A stretch of 64,000 nucleotides of DNA. Source: Vibrio cidicii (GTDB taxonomy: Bacteria; Pseudomonadota; Gammaproteobacteria; Enterobacterales; Vibrionaceae). The DNA lies in the NCBI RefSeq assembly GCF_009763805.1, contig NZ_CP046804.1:2356001-2420000 (forward strand), in the 5' to 3' direction. Below, one piece after another: positions 31,216 through 44,297 of the stretch. The translations under genes were made by a program, and so were the position numbers. Positions within the stretch are counted from its first letter, which is position 1, and each line of letters starts with the position of its first letter. The notes beneath the pieces were generated by a model. The model worked only from the letters and a program-made list of their open reading frames with translations, made no database searches and was not told the origin of the DNA.

Positions 31216-31488
31216 ATGAGCCGCACTGTTTTTTGTGCTCGTCTAAACAAAGAGGCTGAAGGCCTAGATTTTCAACTTTACCCGGGCGAGTTGGGTAAAC
31301 GTATTTTCGATACCATTTCCAAAGAAGCTTGGGGGCAGTGGCAGCATAAACAAACCATGCTGATCAACGAGAAAAAGCTCAATATGATGGATCCAGAACA
31401 TCGCAAACTGCTCGAAACCGAAATGGTGAACTTCCTGTTTGAAGGCAAAGAAGTGCATATCGAAGGCTATACTCCACCAAGTCAATAA
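31216..31488 (+). CDS. yggX: YggX, probable Fe(II)-trafficking protein
   Basis: 90 residues of the YggX family, which protects iron-sulfur enzymes against oxidative damage. [20 protein letters not shown] contains the conserved cysteine, and [19 protein letters not shown] follows. A good AAGGAG ribosome site precedes the ATG. Order mutY-yggX-mltC is the usual enterobacterial and Vibrio one; MutY itself is an iron-sulfur protein. Confidence 0.94.
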   Translation: MSRTVFCARLNKEAEGLDFQLYPGELGKRIFDTISKEAWGQWQHKQTMLINEKKLNMMDPEHRKLLETEMVNFLFEGKEVHIEGYTPPSQ

Positions 31489-31565
31489 ACTGGGTTTGCA
31501 AGCTCTTCAATCAATGACATCATTGCCGACGCACTGATGTCATTTTTTTGTTTAATGGAACCGCC

Positions 31566-32696
31566 ATGAAGAAACTTGGATACATACTGATCACGCTATT
31601 GCTGGCAGGTTGTAGTCGGGAATTCATCGAGAACATCTACGATGTCAACTATGAACCGACCAACCGCTTTGCCAATAATTTAGCGCAACTGCCCGGTCAG
31701 TTTGAAAAAGATACCGCAGCGCTGGACGCGCTGATCGATAGTTTCTCCGGCAACATCAAAAAGCGTTGGGGCAGCCGAGAGATAAAAATGGCGGGTAAGA
31801 GCAACTACGTCAAATACATCGACAACTACCTCAGCCGAGCCGACGTCAACTTCACCACTGGCAACATTTTGATTGAAACCGTCTCACCCACTGAGCCGGA
31901 AAAACATCTCAAAAATGCCATTATCACCACCTTGCTCACTCCCGATGATCCCGCGAACGTCGATCTCTTTTCCTCCAAAGAGATCCATTTAGAAGGACGC
32001 CCGTTTCTCTACAACCAAGTGGTTGATCAAGACAAAAAAGCCATTCAATGGTCTTGGCGTGCCAACCGCTTTGCCGATTACTTGATTGCTACCCAGCTTA
32101 AAACCCGCACCGTAGACTTCAAAAAAGCCTACTACGTAGAAATTCCCATGGTGGCTGACCACATCATGAAGCGCAGCTACCAGTACGCCGATATCGTTAG
32201 GAAAGCATCGCAAAAGTACGGCATTGATGAAGATCTGATTTACGCCATTATTAAGACCGAAAGTAGCTTCAACCCCTATGCGGTGAGTTGGGCTAATGCC
32301 TATGGCCTGATGCAGGTGGTCCCCAAAACAGCAGGTCGCGATGTGTTCAATTTAGTCAAAAACCGCTCTGGTGAACCTTCGCCGGAATATCTGTTTAACC
32401 CTGAAAACAACATCGACACAGGCACTGCTTACTTCTATCTGCTGAAAAATCGCTACCTCAAAGACGTCGCCCACCCGACATCACTCGAGTACTCGATGAT
32501 TTCGGCCTACAACGGCGGCACGGGCGGTGTGCTCAACACCTTTAACCGCAGCGATCGCAAACGCGCCATGCGCGATCTCAATGCCTTACAGCCCAACCAA
32601 GTGTATTGGGCCTTAACAAAAAAACACCCCAATGCAGAAGCCCGACGCTACTTAGAGAAAGTAACTCAGTTTAAGAAAGAATTTAATCAGGGCTAA
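31566..32696 (+). CDS. mltC: Membrane-bound lytic transglycosylase C
   Basis: Peptidoglycan lytic transglycosylase anchored to the outer membrane. 376 residues from ATG at 31566 (MKKLGYILITLLLAGCSREF), with lipobox LAGC and lipidated Cys17. An N-terminal DUF3393 domain is followed by the SLT catalytic domain: LIYAIIKTESSFNPYAVS with the catalytic glutamate, then ANAYGLMQVVPKTAG and SAYNGGTGGVL. Complete; it closes the mutY-yggX-mltC group before the tRNA array. Confidence 0.95.
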   Translation: MKKLGYILITLLLAGCSREFIENIYDVNYEPTNRFANNLAQLPGQFEKDTAALDALIDSFSGNIKKRWGSREIKMAGKSNYVKYIDNYLSRADVNFTTGNILIETVSPTEPEKHLKNAIITTLLTPDDPANVDLFSSKEIHLEGRPFLYNQVVDQDKKAIQWSWRANRFADYLIATQLKTRTVDFKKAYYVEIPMVADHIMKRSYQYADIVRKASQKYGIDEDLIYAIIKTESSFNPYAVSWANAYGLMQVVPKTAGRDVFNLVKNRSGEPSPEYLFNPENNIDTGTAYFYLLKNRYLKDVAHPTSLEYSMISAYNGGTGGVLNTFNRSDRKRAMRDLNALQPNQVYWALTKKHPNAEARRYLEKVTQFKKEFNQG

Positions 32697-32764
32697 TCTT
32701 TGTAGAGACAAAGGGTAAAGTTTCATCACTCAGATTTTTTTCAGCGATTTATTGAAAAAAGGGG

Positions 32765-32793
32765 TTGACGCTTGCAGAGAAAATCCGTTTAAT
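32765..32793 (+). promoter_or_regulatory. Promoter of first tRNA array
   Basis: TTGACG (-35) and TTTAAT (-10) with 17-bp spacing, followed by a GC-rich stretch (AGCGCTCCG) typical of stable-RNA promoters under stringent control. The first tRNA begins 12 bases after the -10 box. Confidence 0.78.
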
Positions 32794-32804
32794 AGCGCTC
32801 CGTT

Positions 32805-32880
32805 GCCCGGATAGCTCAGTCGGTAGAGCAGAGGATTGAAAATCCTCGTGTCGGTGGTTCGATTCCGCCTCCGGGCACCA
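32805..32880 (+). tRNA. tRNA-Phe (GAA)
   Basis: 76 nt with encoded CCA. Acceptor GCCCGGA/TCCGGGC, anticodon loop TTGAAAA with GAA, T loop TTCGATT. First of a Phe-Thr-Asn array. Confidence 0.97.
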
Positions 32881-32929
32881 CGAATTAAAATCGTTGGTGC
32901 TAAATGTACGAGCGATAACAATATAGTGT

Positions 32930-33005
<76 letters not shown>

Positions 33006-33044
33006 TTTACAATAACTCTTGCATTGCAAGAGTGACCGAATAGT

Positions 33045-33120
33045 TCCTCCTTAGCTCAGTCGGTAGAGCGACGGACTGTTAATCCGCAGGTCGCTGGTTC
33101 GAGCCCAGCAGGAGGAGCCA
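33045..33120 (+). tRNA. tRNA-Asn (GTT)
   Basis: 76 nt, acceptor TCCTCCT/AGGAGGA, anticodon GTT in loop CTGTTAA, CCA encoded. Last tRNA before a terminator. Confidence 0.97.
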
Positions 33121-33125
33121 CTTTT

Positions 33126-33154
33126 AAAGCCAAGTCACTGACTTGGCTTTTTTC
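33126..33154 (+). terminator. Terminator of first tRNA array
   Basis: AAAGCCAAGT/ACTTGGCTTT stem with a 5-nt loop and a T run, 5 bases after tRNA-Asn. The 220 bp from here to the chemoreceptor start show no further gene. Confidence 0.9.
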
Positions 33155-33378
33155 TTTTCTGCGTATCGCTATTTTCTCCTATCCCCCGCACTGCATTATT
33201 CAAACGAGTGTTGTACCACATAAAAAATCACTTATTTCACGGTAAAAATTTAATCCACATCATGCTTTCTATACAGGCTGCTATTCGTTTCAAATTGACT
33301 ACACTAAGATGAAATATACGTGAAACAGATCTAACAACCGCTTTAATTTGTTTACGCCATCATCATACGAGCCATTAT

Positions 33379-35005
33379 ATGAAACTAAAAACACAAGCTT
33401 ATTTATTATCGGGAATTATCTTACTCGCCCTGCTTGCTTTAACCGCAACGGGTCTCTGGACGCTACGCGTGGCCAGTAACTTAGACAACAAAGCCCGAGT
33501 CACCGAATTGTTTCGCAGCGCCTACAGCATATTAACCGAGATCGAAAAAATGTCGGTAGAAGGCAAAATCCCCGAGGCCGAAGCCAAAGCACTCGCCACT
33601 CGCCTATTGCGCAACAACATTTATAAAGACAATGAATATGTTTATGTCGCCGACGACAAGATGATATTCATCGCTACACCACTTGACCCGCAGCTTCACG
33701 GCACAAGTTTCCATGACTTTAAGGATGGTAAAGGCAACAGCGTTGGTCAGTTAATTCTCGATATTTTAGGTCGCCGAACTGGGCAATTGGTCGAGTACAC
33801 ATGGACACAGAAACAAGCCGATGGCTCAATTGAAGAGAAACTGTCAATAGCAGAAAGAACACCGCATTGGAAATGGGTGGTTGGCACGGGCATCGGTTTC
33901 AACGAAGTGAACGCGCGCTTCTGGTCTACCGCACAGTGGCAACTTTTCTTGTGCTTAGTGATTGCGGGCGCCATCTTGACCGGACTTATCATCTCTATCA
34001 GAAAAATGCTCAACTTGTTGGGCGGAGAAACCCAATGACGTGCGCAAAGCGGTGCAAGCCGTAGCCCAAGGCCATATTCAAACCAGTTTTGATACCCAAG
34101 CTCCGCAGGGAAGCATCTACCAAGCGGTACAAGAGATGAGCCGTTCATTGGCGCAGATGATCACTAACTTAGACGCTTCAATGCATGCTCTACGTGGCGA
34201 ACTGGCATCGGTTGAATCCCGCTCGGATTCCATTGCTCATCTGTCTGCTTCTCAACAGCAGTCCACTGCCATGATTGCCACTGCTATGACAGAAATGGCC
34301 TCATCCGCTAACCATGTGGCAGATTCGGCCAGCGATACAGCGCGCAATACCGATGAAGCGGACAAACAAAGTCAGCACACACAAAAACTCATCAACAACA
34401 CCGTAGCGAACATTCAAGGCCTTGCTAATCAATTGGGAACCGCAAGCCAAGCGGTAGCTGACCTCGATCAAGATGTCAATAACATTGTCAAAGTACTGGA
34501 TGTCATCGGCGATATTGCCGAACAGACTAATCTATTGGCGTTGAATGCGGCGATTGAAGCGGCTCGTGCAGGCGAGCAGGGGCGTGGCTTTGCCGTGGTT
34601 GCTGACGAGGTTCGTAATCTTGCGGGTCGAACCCAAGCAAGCACCAAAGAAATTCAACAGATGATTAATAACTTACAACAAGGATCGCGCAATGCCATCC
34701 AAACCATGGAAGTGTGTGCCGAGACTAGCCAGAGCACAGTCGTTGAATCACAAAATGCTTCCGATGCCCTGCAACAAATCGTCATTGCACTGGAATCCAT
34801 CAGCTCAATGAGCCAGCAAATCGCCACTGCGGCAGCCGAACAGACCCAAGTGAGCGATGACATTGCAAAAAGAATCAATATGATTGAAGACAGCGGCAAC
34901 CAACTAACGGCCGTAGTGACAGAGAGCCATAACAGCACCCGTAGCCTAGCGTCATTAGCGAATGATCTGGAAAGTTGGGTCAACAAGTTCTCCGTTAAAA
35001 ACTAA
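33379..35005 (+). CDS. Methyl-accepting chemotaxis protein with Cache sensor; frame broken by one extra base
   Basis: Chemoreceptor. First helix [19 protein letters not shown] (about 7-25), periplasmic single-Cache domain with [20 protein letters not shown] and [12 protein letters not shown], second helix [20 protein letters not shown]. The frame stops just after it at LLGGETQ: GGAGAAACCCAAT replaces GGAGAACCCAAT (triplet 34028-34030). One base fewer restores [17 protein letters not shown] (HAMP) and the cytoplasmic hub [20 protein letters not shown]. Corrected length 541 residues. The ligand cannot be told; Cache receptors often bind small organic acids or amino acids. It lies between two tRNA arrays. 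Confidence 0.9.
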
Positions 35006-35022
35006 ACGCACTCCATTTCAAC

Positions 35023-35050
35023 AAAAAGCACGCTTTATCGCGTGCTTTTT
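35023..35050 (+). terminator. Terminator after the chemoreceptor gene
   Basis: AAAAAGCACGC/GCGTGCTTTTT stem with a short loop and terminal T run just downstream of the stop. Confidence 0.88.
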
Positions 35051-35198
35051 CGTATTCAAAGCCATAAAACAACCAATTAATCTCGTAAAAAACAGGCGCG
35101 ATAATGTTTACAGACTGTACACTCTTGTCATCAAATGGATAAAAACGCCCCGTTACGCACACAAAAACAGCAAACGATATTTTTTTTGCATTTTTGTA

Positions 35199-35227
35199 TT
35201 GACCTCCCTAACGAAAAACCGTTTAAT
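35199..35227 (+). promoter_or_regulatory. Promoter of second tRNA array
   Basis: TTGACC (-35) and TTTAAT (-10), 17 bp apart, 11 bases before tRNA-Phe. The -10 box and its left flank (CCGTTTAAT) match those of the first array, supporting duplication of the whole promoter-tRNA block. Confidence 0.75.
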
Positions 35228-35237
35228 ACACCTCGTC

Positions 35238-35313
35238 GCCCGGATAGCTCAGTCGGTAGAGCAGAGGATTGAAAATCCTCGTGTCGGTGGTTCGATTCCG
35301 CCTCCGGGCACCA
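35238..35313 (+). tRNA. tRNA-Phe (GAA)
   Basis: 76 nt, identical to the copy at 32805. Its downstream flank (CACGAATTAAA-TCGTTGGTGC) also matches that copy's flank, so the two arrays are duplicates. Confidence 0.97.
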
Positions 35314-35366
35314 CGAATTAAAGTCGTTGGTGCTTAGTACGAACGACAGTAAAAAGAATATCGTGT

Positions 35367-35442
<76 letters not shown>

Positions 35443-35449
35443 TTCTTTT

Positions 35450-35525
35450 GCCTCGATAGCTCAGTCGGTAGAGCAGAGGATTGAAAATCCTCGTGTCGGT
35501 GGTTCGATTCCGCCTCGAGGCACCA
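35450..35525 (+). tRNA. tRNA-Phe (GAA), variant acceptor stem
   Basis: 76 nt, same D, anticodon (GAA) and T arms as the other tRNA-Phe genes, but acceptor GCCTCGA/TCGAGGC in place of GCCCGGA/TCCGGGC. All changes are compensated, so the stem is fully paired and the gene could work. It sits only 7 bases after tRNA-Thr. Confidence 0.92.
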
Positions 35526-35601
35526 CTTTTGATAGCTGTGTTTTGATGAAGTTAAAATAACTTTTTGAAAAACATCGGCCAGTGCCCTAGGCGGGCCCGT
35601 T

Positions 35602-35623
35602 ATTCCGCCTCGAGGCACCACTT
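35602..35623 (+). repeat. Detached 3' end of the variant tRNA-Phe
   Basis: A 22-bp exact copy of the end of the preceding variant tRNA-Phe and its flank (ATTCCGCCTCGAGGCACCAC...) lies 77 bp downstream of it, with no tRNA body. It looks like a scar of tRNA-array recombination or an attachment-site duplication left by an element integrating at the tRNA 3' end. Confidence 0.85.
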
Positions 35624-35657
35624 ATTAAAGTTGTGCTAAAACACAATAAAGAATAGT

Positions 35658-35733
35658 TCCTCCTTAGCTCAGTCGGTAGAGCGACGGACTGTTAATCCGC
35701 AGGTCGCTGGTTCGAGCCCAGCAGGAGGAGCCA
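35658..35733 (+). tRNA. tRNA-Asn (GTT)
   Basis: 76 nt, identical to the copy at 33045. Confidence 0.97.
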
Positions 35734-35765
35734 CTTTTCGTTAGCAAGACTTATCTTGTTAACAA

Positions 35766-35842
<77 letters not shown>

Positions 35843-35857
35843 TCAAATTAAAATAGT

Positions 35858-35933
35858 TCCTCCTTAGCTCAGTCGGTAGAGCGACGGACTGTTAATCCGC
35901 AGGTCGCTGGTTCGAGCCCAGCAGGAGGAGCCA
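35858..35933 (+). tRNA. tRNA-Asn (GTT)
   Basis: 76 nt, third identical copy. The GAATAGTTCC/AAATAGTTCC leaders before the Asn copies are near-identical, a sign of recent array expansion. Confidence 0.97.
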
Positions 35934-35940
35934 AATTCAG

Positions 35941-35971
35941 AAAGCTGCATCACCGATGCGGCTTTTTTTTT
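35941..35971 (+). terminator. Terminator of second tRNA array
   Basis: AAAGCTGCATC/GATGCGGCTTT stem with an ACC loop and nine T residues. Confidence 0.9.
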
Positions 35972-36080
35972 ACGCTTTATTCCTGTGTTACTTGTCCCAA
36001 ATAGCTTGTTTCCTGCGATAAAAAGCTGGCGTGTTTCCAGCGCCAGCTGGTTAAACATCTCGCTTGAGTATGCCGGAACT

Positions 36081-37511
36081 CTACAAGTCCCCTAAGCAAA
36101 TGTATTTAGTTTCCAGGAACTCATCCAAACCTTGTCTCGCCCCTTCTCGCCCAAGGCCAGATTCCTTGATACCACCAAAGGGTGCTACTTCAGTCGAGAT
36201 GAGCCCTTCATTTATGCCAACCATACCGTATTCTAACGCCTCGCTGACTCGTACAGCACGCTTGAGGCTTTCAGTATAGAAATAGCTAGCCAGCCCATAT
36301 TCCGTGTCATTGGCCATTGCGATCACTTCATCATCATCCGTAAACTCAACAATCGGCAACACCGGGCCAAAAAGCTCTTGATGAATAATGTCCATTTGAT
36401 GCGTTACACGATCAAGTAAGATTGGAGGCATAAAATGACCGGGTAAAGATTGAGGAGTCATCAGCAGTTGTGCCCCTTCAGCCAAAGCCTCTTCAACAAG
36501 TGCTTCCAACCTATGTTTCGCCGCAATCGAGATCAGCGGCCCCAATGAGTTACCCTCTTCCAATCCATTCCCGGCTTTAAGCTGTTCTACTCGTGGTATG
36601 AGCTTGGCAAGAAAAGCATCCTTAATATTGCGATGCAGATACAAACGATTAGTGCACACACAAGTTTGTCCAGCATTACGAAACTTCGACGCCATCAAGC
36701 CATCAACGGCTTGGTCGAGATCCGCATCATCAAACACAATAAAAGGAGCATTGCCGCCCAGTTCCATCGACACCGCTTTTACAGTGGATGCGCTCTGCTG
36801 CATTAATATTTTCCCAACTCGAGTAGAACCGGTAAATGAGAGTTTTTTAATTCGCTTATCCCCCGTGAGTAATTCACCGACTTCGCTGGACTGAGCACTC
36901 ACTATGACTGAAAGTAAGTGTTCGGGGATACCCGCCAGATGCGCAAGATGCACAGCAGCTAGGGCGGTAAGCGGTGTCAGCTCTGAAGGTTTAACCACCA
37001 TGCCACATCCTGCCGCTAGAGCAGGAGCCGCTTTTCGCGTGATCATCGCTAATGGAAAATTCCATGGTGTTATTGCTGCACAAACCCCGACAGGTTGGCG
37101 AATGGTCGTAATACGCTGATGCACCTTGTTTGCCGGAATAACCTCGCCATACGCGCGCTTTGCCTCTTCAGCAAACCACTCCACAAACGAAGATCCGTAG
37201 GTAACTTCAGCAAGACTTTCGCGAAGAGGCTTCCCTTGCTCAAGCGTCATTAAGGTGGCCAGTGCCATCTGGTGTTGGATAAGTAACTCAAACCAACGCT
37301 TCAACAGCAGAGCACGTTCTTTTGTACTCCTTGCAGCCCACTCTTTCTGAGCAACACTGCATGCGTCAATCTGGCTATCCACGCTTTTCAATGAACTCGG
37401 CTCAAGTGAGATTAACGTTTCTTGCGTTGCCGGATTGATAACATGCAGCCCCTCAGAGACGGCGAGTTCTGTCAGTAACGCATCGAGTATCGGATCATTT
37501 AGTTGCAGCAT
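36081..37511 (-). CDS. NAD(P)-dependent aldehyde dehydrogenase, succinate-semialdehyde type
   Basis: 476 residues of the ALDH superfamily, closest in appearance to GabD. The start is MLQLNDPILDALL at 37511; a longer upstream frame has no family support. Cofactor and catalytic segments: AITPWNFPLAMITRKAAPAL, SFTGSTRVGKILM, catalytic glutamate in MELGGNAPFIVFDD, catalytic cysteine in FRNAGQTCVC, and C-terminal GGIKESGLGREG. The usual role of GabD is oxidation of succinate semialdehyde to succinate in GABA use, but no gabT or transporter is next to it, so the substrate is uncertain. It lies between a tRNA array and a dead transposase, an insertion-prone site. Confidence 0.85.
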   Translation of the reverse strand: MLQLNDPILDALLTELAVSEGLHVINPATQETLISLEPSSLKSVDSQIDACSVAQKEWAARSTKERALLLKRWFELLIQHQMALATLMTLEQGKPLRESLAEVTYGSSFVEWFAEEAKRAYGEVIPANKVHQRITTIRQPVGVCAAITPWNFPLAMITRKAAPALAAGCGMVVKPSELTPLTALAAVHLAHLAGIPEHLLSVIVSAQSSEVGELLTGDKRIKKLSFTGSTRVGKILMQQSASTVKAVSMELGGNAPFIVFDDADLDQAVDGLMASKFRNAGQTCVCTNRLYLHRNIKDAFLAKLIPRVEQLKAGNGLEEGNSLGPLISIAAKHRLEALVEEALAEGAQLLMTPQSLPGHFMPPILLDRVTHQMDIIHQELFGPVLPIVEFTDDDEVIAMANDTEYGLASYFYTESLKRAVRVSEALEYGMVGINEGLISTEVAPFGGIKESGLGREGARQGLDEFLETKYICLGDL

Positions 37512-37615
37512 ATTGTCTCTCCTAGCTATTCCATGCGCAGGGTAATGCGACCAGCACGCACTGTAAAGCAAACAAAGGTTTCATAGCGGATGACTTATAC
37601 CAGTCTGATGAGTAG

Positions 37616-38044
37616 CTAATCCAAGATGAAACTAAATTCGCGGTCAAAAAAACACAACGATTCATCTCTGAGCGCCGCATGGGTAACCCAAGGAAAAATC
37701 GTCGCTTCGACAATCCCTCTCGCGGGACAGACAGAACCAAACAGATACGTATATTCAAATTGTTGTTGCTTCACGGCTCAGGAACGTGTTTCTTTCTCTG
37801 CCCATAACCGTGTTGTTGTGTTTTGTTGCCCAAATCTGGCTTCATCTTGAAACCAGACATCCACATGCTCTAAAGCGATATGTCCTGGGATCTTCAGGAT
37901 CGTTTCAATTTTGAATTTTTTAAAGTCGTCTGGGATTGTCGAGGATGCCTGGAGCGAGAAGTTATCCAAGAGAAGCCCATGTGGTCGAGCAGGTATATCG
38001 CGCATGGAATCAATTTTTGGAAGGCACTGATAAGATGAAAACAA
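37616..38044 (-). pseudogene. IS630-family transposase remnant
   Basis: Minus-strand fragment with transposase-like text: ILKIPGHIALEHVDVWFQDE then ARFGQQNTTTRLWAEK, an in-frame TGA, then AVKQQQFEYTYLFGSVCPAR and FPWVTHAALRDES up to a stop at 37616. VDVWFQDE holds one DDE-type acidic residue. N-terminal DNA-binding and C-terminal catalytic parts are missing and the start is not convincing. It is a different lineage from the two intact IS630 copies at 48 and 50 kb. Ends and target duplication cannot be seen. Confidence 0.75.
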
Positions 38045-38095
38045 TGTTGGATTGAGCTAACTAGTCAGCTTTACAGATAGGCATAAATCCGAAAA

Positions 38096-38124
38096 ACAAA
38101 AACCCCAACATTTCTGCTGGGGTC
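38096..38124 (-). terminator. Terminator of the rRNA operon
   Basis: Minus strand: CCCCAGCA-loop-TGTTGGGG followed by TTTTTGTTTTT, about 100 bp beyond the last 5S gene. Confidence 0.88.
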
Positions 38125-38128
38125 TGGC

Positions 38129-38168
38129 ATACACGGGCGGCTTTCTAATCGACTGAACTACCGCTACT
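38129..38168 (-). pseudogene. tRNA-Asp-like 5' remnant at the end of the rRNA operon
   Basis: Read on the minus strand, AGCGGTAGTTCAGTCGATTA followed by GAAAGCC resembles the 5' half of tRNA-Asp (GGAGCGGTAGTTCAGTTGG...). There is no anticodon stem, T arm or 3' acceptor: the terminator follows instead. Distal tRNA-Asp genes are common after 5S in gammaproteobacterial rrn operons, so this is probably a decayed one. Confidence 0.6.
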
Positions 38169-38225
38169 TATTAGTTATACTGTAATTCTGGCACCAGGTA
38201 TTACCTAATGCGATATATTTAAAGC

Positions 38226-38340
38226 CTAGCGATGTCCTACTCTCACATGGGGAAGCCCCACACTACCATCGGCGCTACTTCGTTTCACTTCTGAGTTCGG
38301 TATGGAATCAGGTGGGTCCAAAGTGCTATTGTCGCTAAGC
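38226..38340 (-). rRNA. rrf: 5S ribosomal RNA, distal copy
   Basis: About 115 nt with the canonical CCGAACTCAGAAGTGAAAC loop B/C region and the closing GAGAGTAGGACATCGC. It differs from the other copy in the outer stem (AGCGACAATAGC against GGCGACCATAGC) with matching changes at the other end, so both fold. Confidence 0.95.
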
Positions 38341-38347
38341 AAAATCA

Positions 38348-38423
<76 letters not shown>

Positions 38424-38472
38424 ATTCAAACTTAGAAAACCCGCTAGACAAAGCGAGTTTTAAAATTCAAAA

Positions 38473-38588
38473 CCTGGCGATGTTCTACTCTCACATGGGG
38501 AAGCCCCACACTACCATCGACGCTGTTTCGTTTCACTTCTGAGTTCGGGATGGAGTCAGGTGGGTCCAAAACGCTATGGTCGCCAAGC
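38473..38588 (-). rRNA. rrf: 5S ribosomal RNA, proximal copy
   Basis: About 116 nt, first 5S after 23S. Same conserved core as the distal copy with outer stem GGCGACCATAGC/GTAGAACATCGCC. Confidence 0.95.
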
Positions 38589-38692
38589 AAATTCTTTCTC
38601 TCTATTTCTAGAGAATAATCTGGAAAGCTGTTTTCTGTTCTCTACACATTCAAATCGTTCTTGTATCGAGTCCACCAAAACCCTTTGGGTGT

Positions 38693-41582
<2,890 letters not shown>

Positions 41583-41808
41583 ATACAACCCGAAAGGGTC
41601 TTTACGTTAAACAACCAAGGTTGCTATCTCATTATTTGAATGAGCGAGATAGCTTTGATTTGCCGGACTCAATTTTGAATCGTCACTTAAAAGTGACATT
41701 CCCAAGAACACTTGAATGTGTTTTGTTGGTGTTTGTCTTAAAGACAAACATTGAGAACTTTACAAGTAATCTATCAATGAAGATAAATTACTTTGTCAGC
41801 TTTCCAAA

Positions 41809-41820
41809 TTGTTAAAGAGC
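41809..41820 (-). promoter_or_regulatory. boxA antitermination site in the 16S-23S spacer
   Basis: GCTCTTTAACAA on the minus strand before 23S matches the Nus/boxA sequence of rrn operons. The rest of the 347-bp stretch to tRNA-Val contains the RNase III stem arm for 23S and no gene. Confidence 0.75.
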
Positions 41821-41929
41821 AATGTCATTTCTCGATGAGAAACCACTTTTTAAAGACTTTCAGCGTCGAAAAATCGACCATCCACATGAAGGGGAGGCTG
41901 AATTAAGCAATACAAAAATATTTAAAGAG

Positions 41930-42005
41930 TGGTGGGCGATACCGGGTTCGAACCAGTGACCCCCTGCTTGTAAGGCAGGTGCTCTCCCAACTGAGCTAAT
42001 CGCCC
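41930..42005 (-). tRNA. tRNA-Val (TAC)
   Basis: 76 nt spacer tRNA, acceptor GGGCGAT/ATCGCCC, anticodon TAC in loop CTTACAA, CCA encoded. Confidence 0.97.
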
Positions 42006-42035
42006 ACATATTTTACTTCCTGTGGAGGAAGGAAA

Positions 42036-42111
42036 TGGTGGGTCGTGCAGGATTCGAACCTGCGACCAATTGATTAAAAGTCAACTGCTCTACCGACTGA
42101 GCTAACGACCC
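42036..42111 (-). tRNA. tRNA-Lys (TTT)
   Basis: 76 nt spacer tRNA, acceptor GGGTCGT/ACGACCC, anticodon TTT in loop CTTTTAA, CCA encoded. Confidence 0.97.
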
Positions 42112-42112
42112 G

Positions 42113-42188
42113 TGGTATCCCGTAGGGGAGTCGAACCCCTGTTACCGCCGTGAAAGGGCGGTGTCCTAGGCCTCTAGACGAACGGGAC
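42113..42188 (-). tRNA. tRNA-Glu (TTC)
   Basis: 76 nt spacer tRNA, acceptor GTCCCGT with pairing ACGGGAT, anticodon TTC in loop CTTTCAC, CCA encoded. It is separated from tRNA-Lys by a single base. Confidence 0.97.
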
Positions 42189-42255
42189 ACTAAGATACTC
42201 TAAACTTTCTAAACCATATCAATCTGTGTGAACACTCATCGCAATAATCATCGTA

Positions 42256-43795
<1,540 letters not shown>

Positions 43796-43983
43796 TAAAA
43801 GTTTTTTGAAGCTTGCGCTTCGGCTCAATGAATACTGATAAGTTTCTAGTTCCTAGAAGCTAGTTCCTAGAAAACTTGAATTGACTGTGCTCGATACCGA
43901 AGTATCAAATTGGTCACTCAGTTCATTGATAAATCTTTTGCGATTATCATCAACGAGTGCCCACACAGATTGATAGGTTTATA

Positions 43984-43995
43984 TTGTTAAAGAGC
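43984..43995 (-). promoter_or_regulatory. boxA in the 16S leader
   Basis: GCTCTTTAACAA on the minus strand, the same sequence as in the 16S-23S spacer, upstream of 16S. The leader between 43796 and 44030 otherwise shows only repeat-like processing stems. Confidence 0.78.
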
Positions 43996-44033
43996 TTGCT
44001 TCTTGAGAAGTTTTTCTCTCAAAGCGGAGGTGC

Positions 44034-44061
44034 ATTCTAGCGAGTTAATTTGAAGAGTCAA
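44034..44061 (-). promoter_or_regulatory. rRNA operon promoter P2
   Basis: Minus strand TTGACT, 16 bp, TAGAAT, followed by GCACCTCCGC. Downstream of P1, as in other rrn operons. Confidence 0.75.
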
Positions 44062-44149
44062 ATACTTTTTCAAATTTCTTTTTTAGAAGCCTTACCCTCT
44101 TATCTGCACTGCTGAAGCCTTGTGGCATCTGCCGTGTCAGTGGATGCGC

Positions 44150-44177
44150 ATTATAGGGAATGCTTTTTTCTTGGCAA
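44150..44177 (-). promoter_or_regulatory. rRNA operon promoter P1
   Basis: Minus strand TTGCCA, 16 bp, TATAAT, then GCGCATCCACT discriminator rich in G/C. A-rich DNA upstream could be an UP element. The gap from here to 44297 has no gene. Confidence 0.75.
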
Positions 44178-44297
44178 GTGGGAAATCGCATTTTTTGATA
44201 AAAAAGCGCTTAAGTGAACATTATTCGCTCAAGCGACCATTTTGTCTTAATTTGCACTCAGCTTGCACAGAGGATATTCACAAAATCTTGTGGATAA

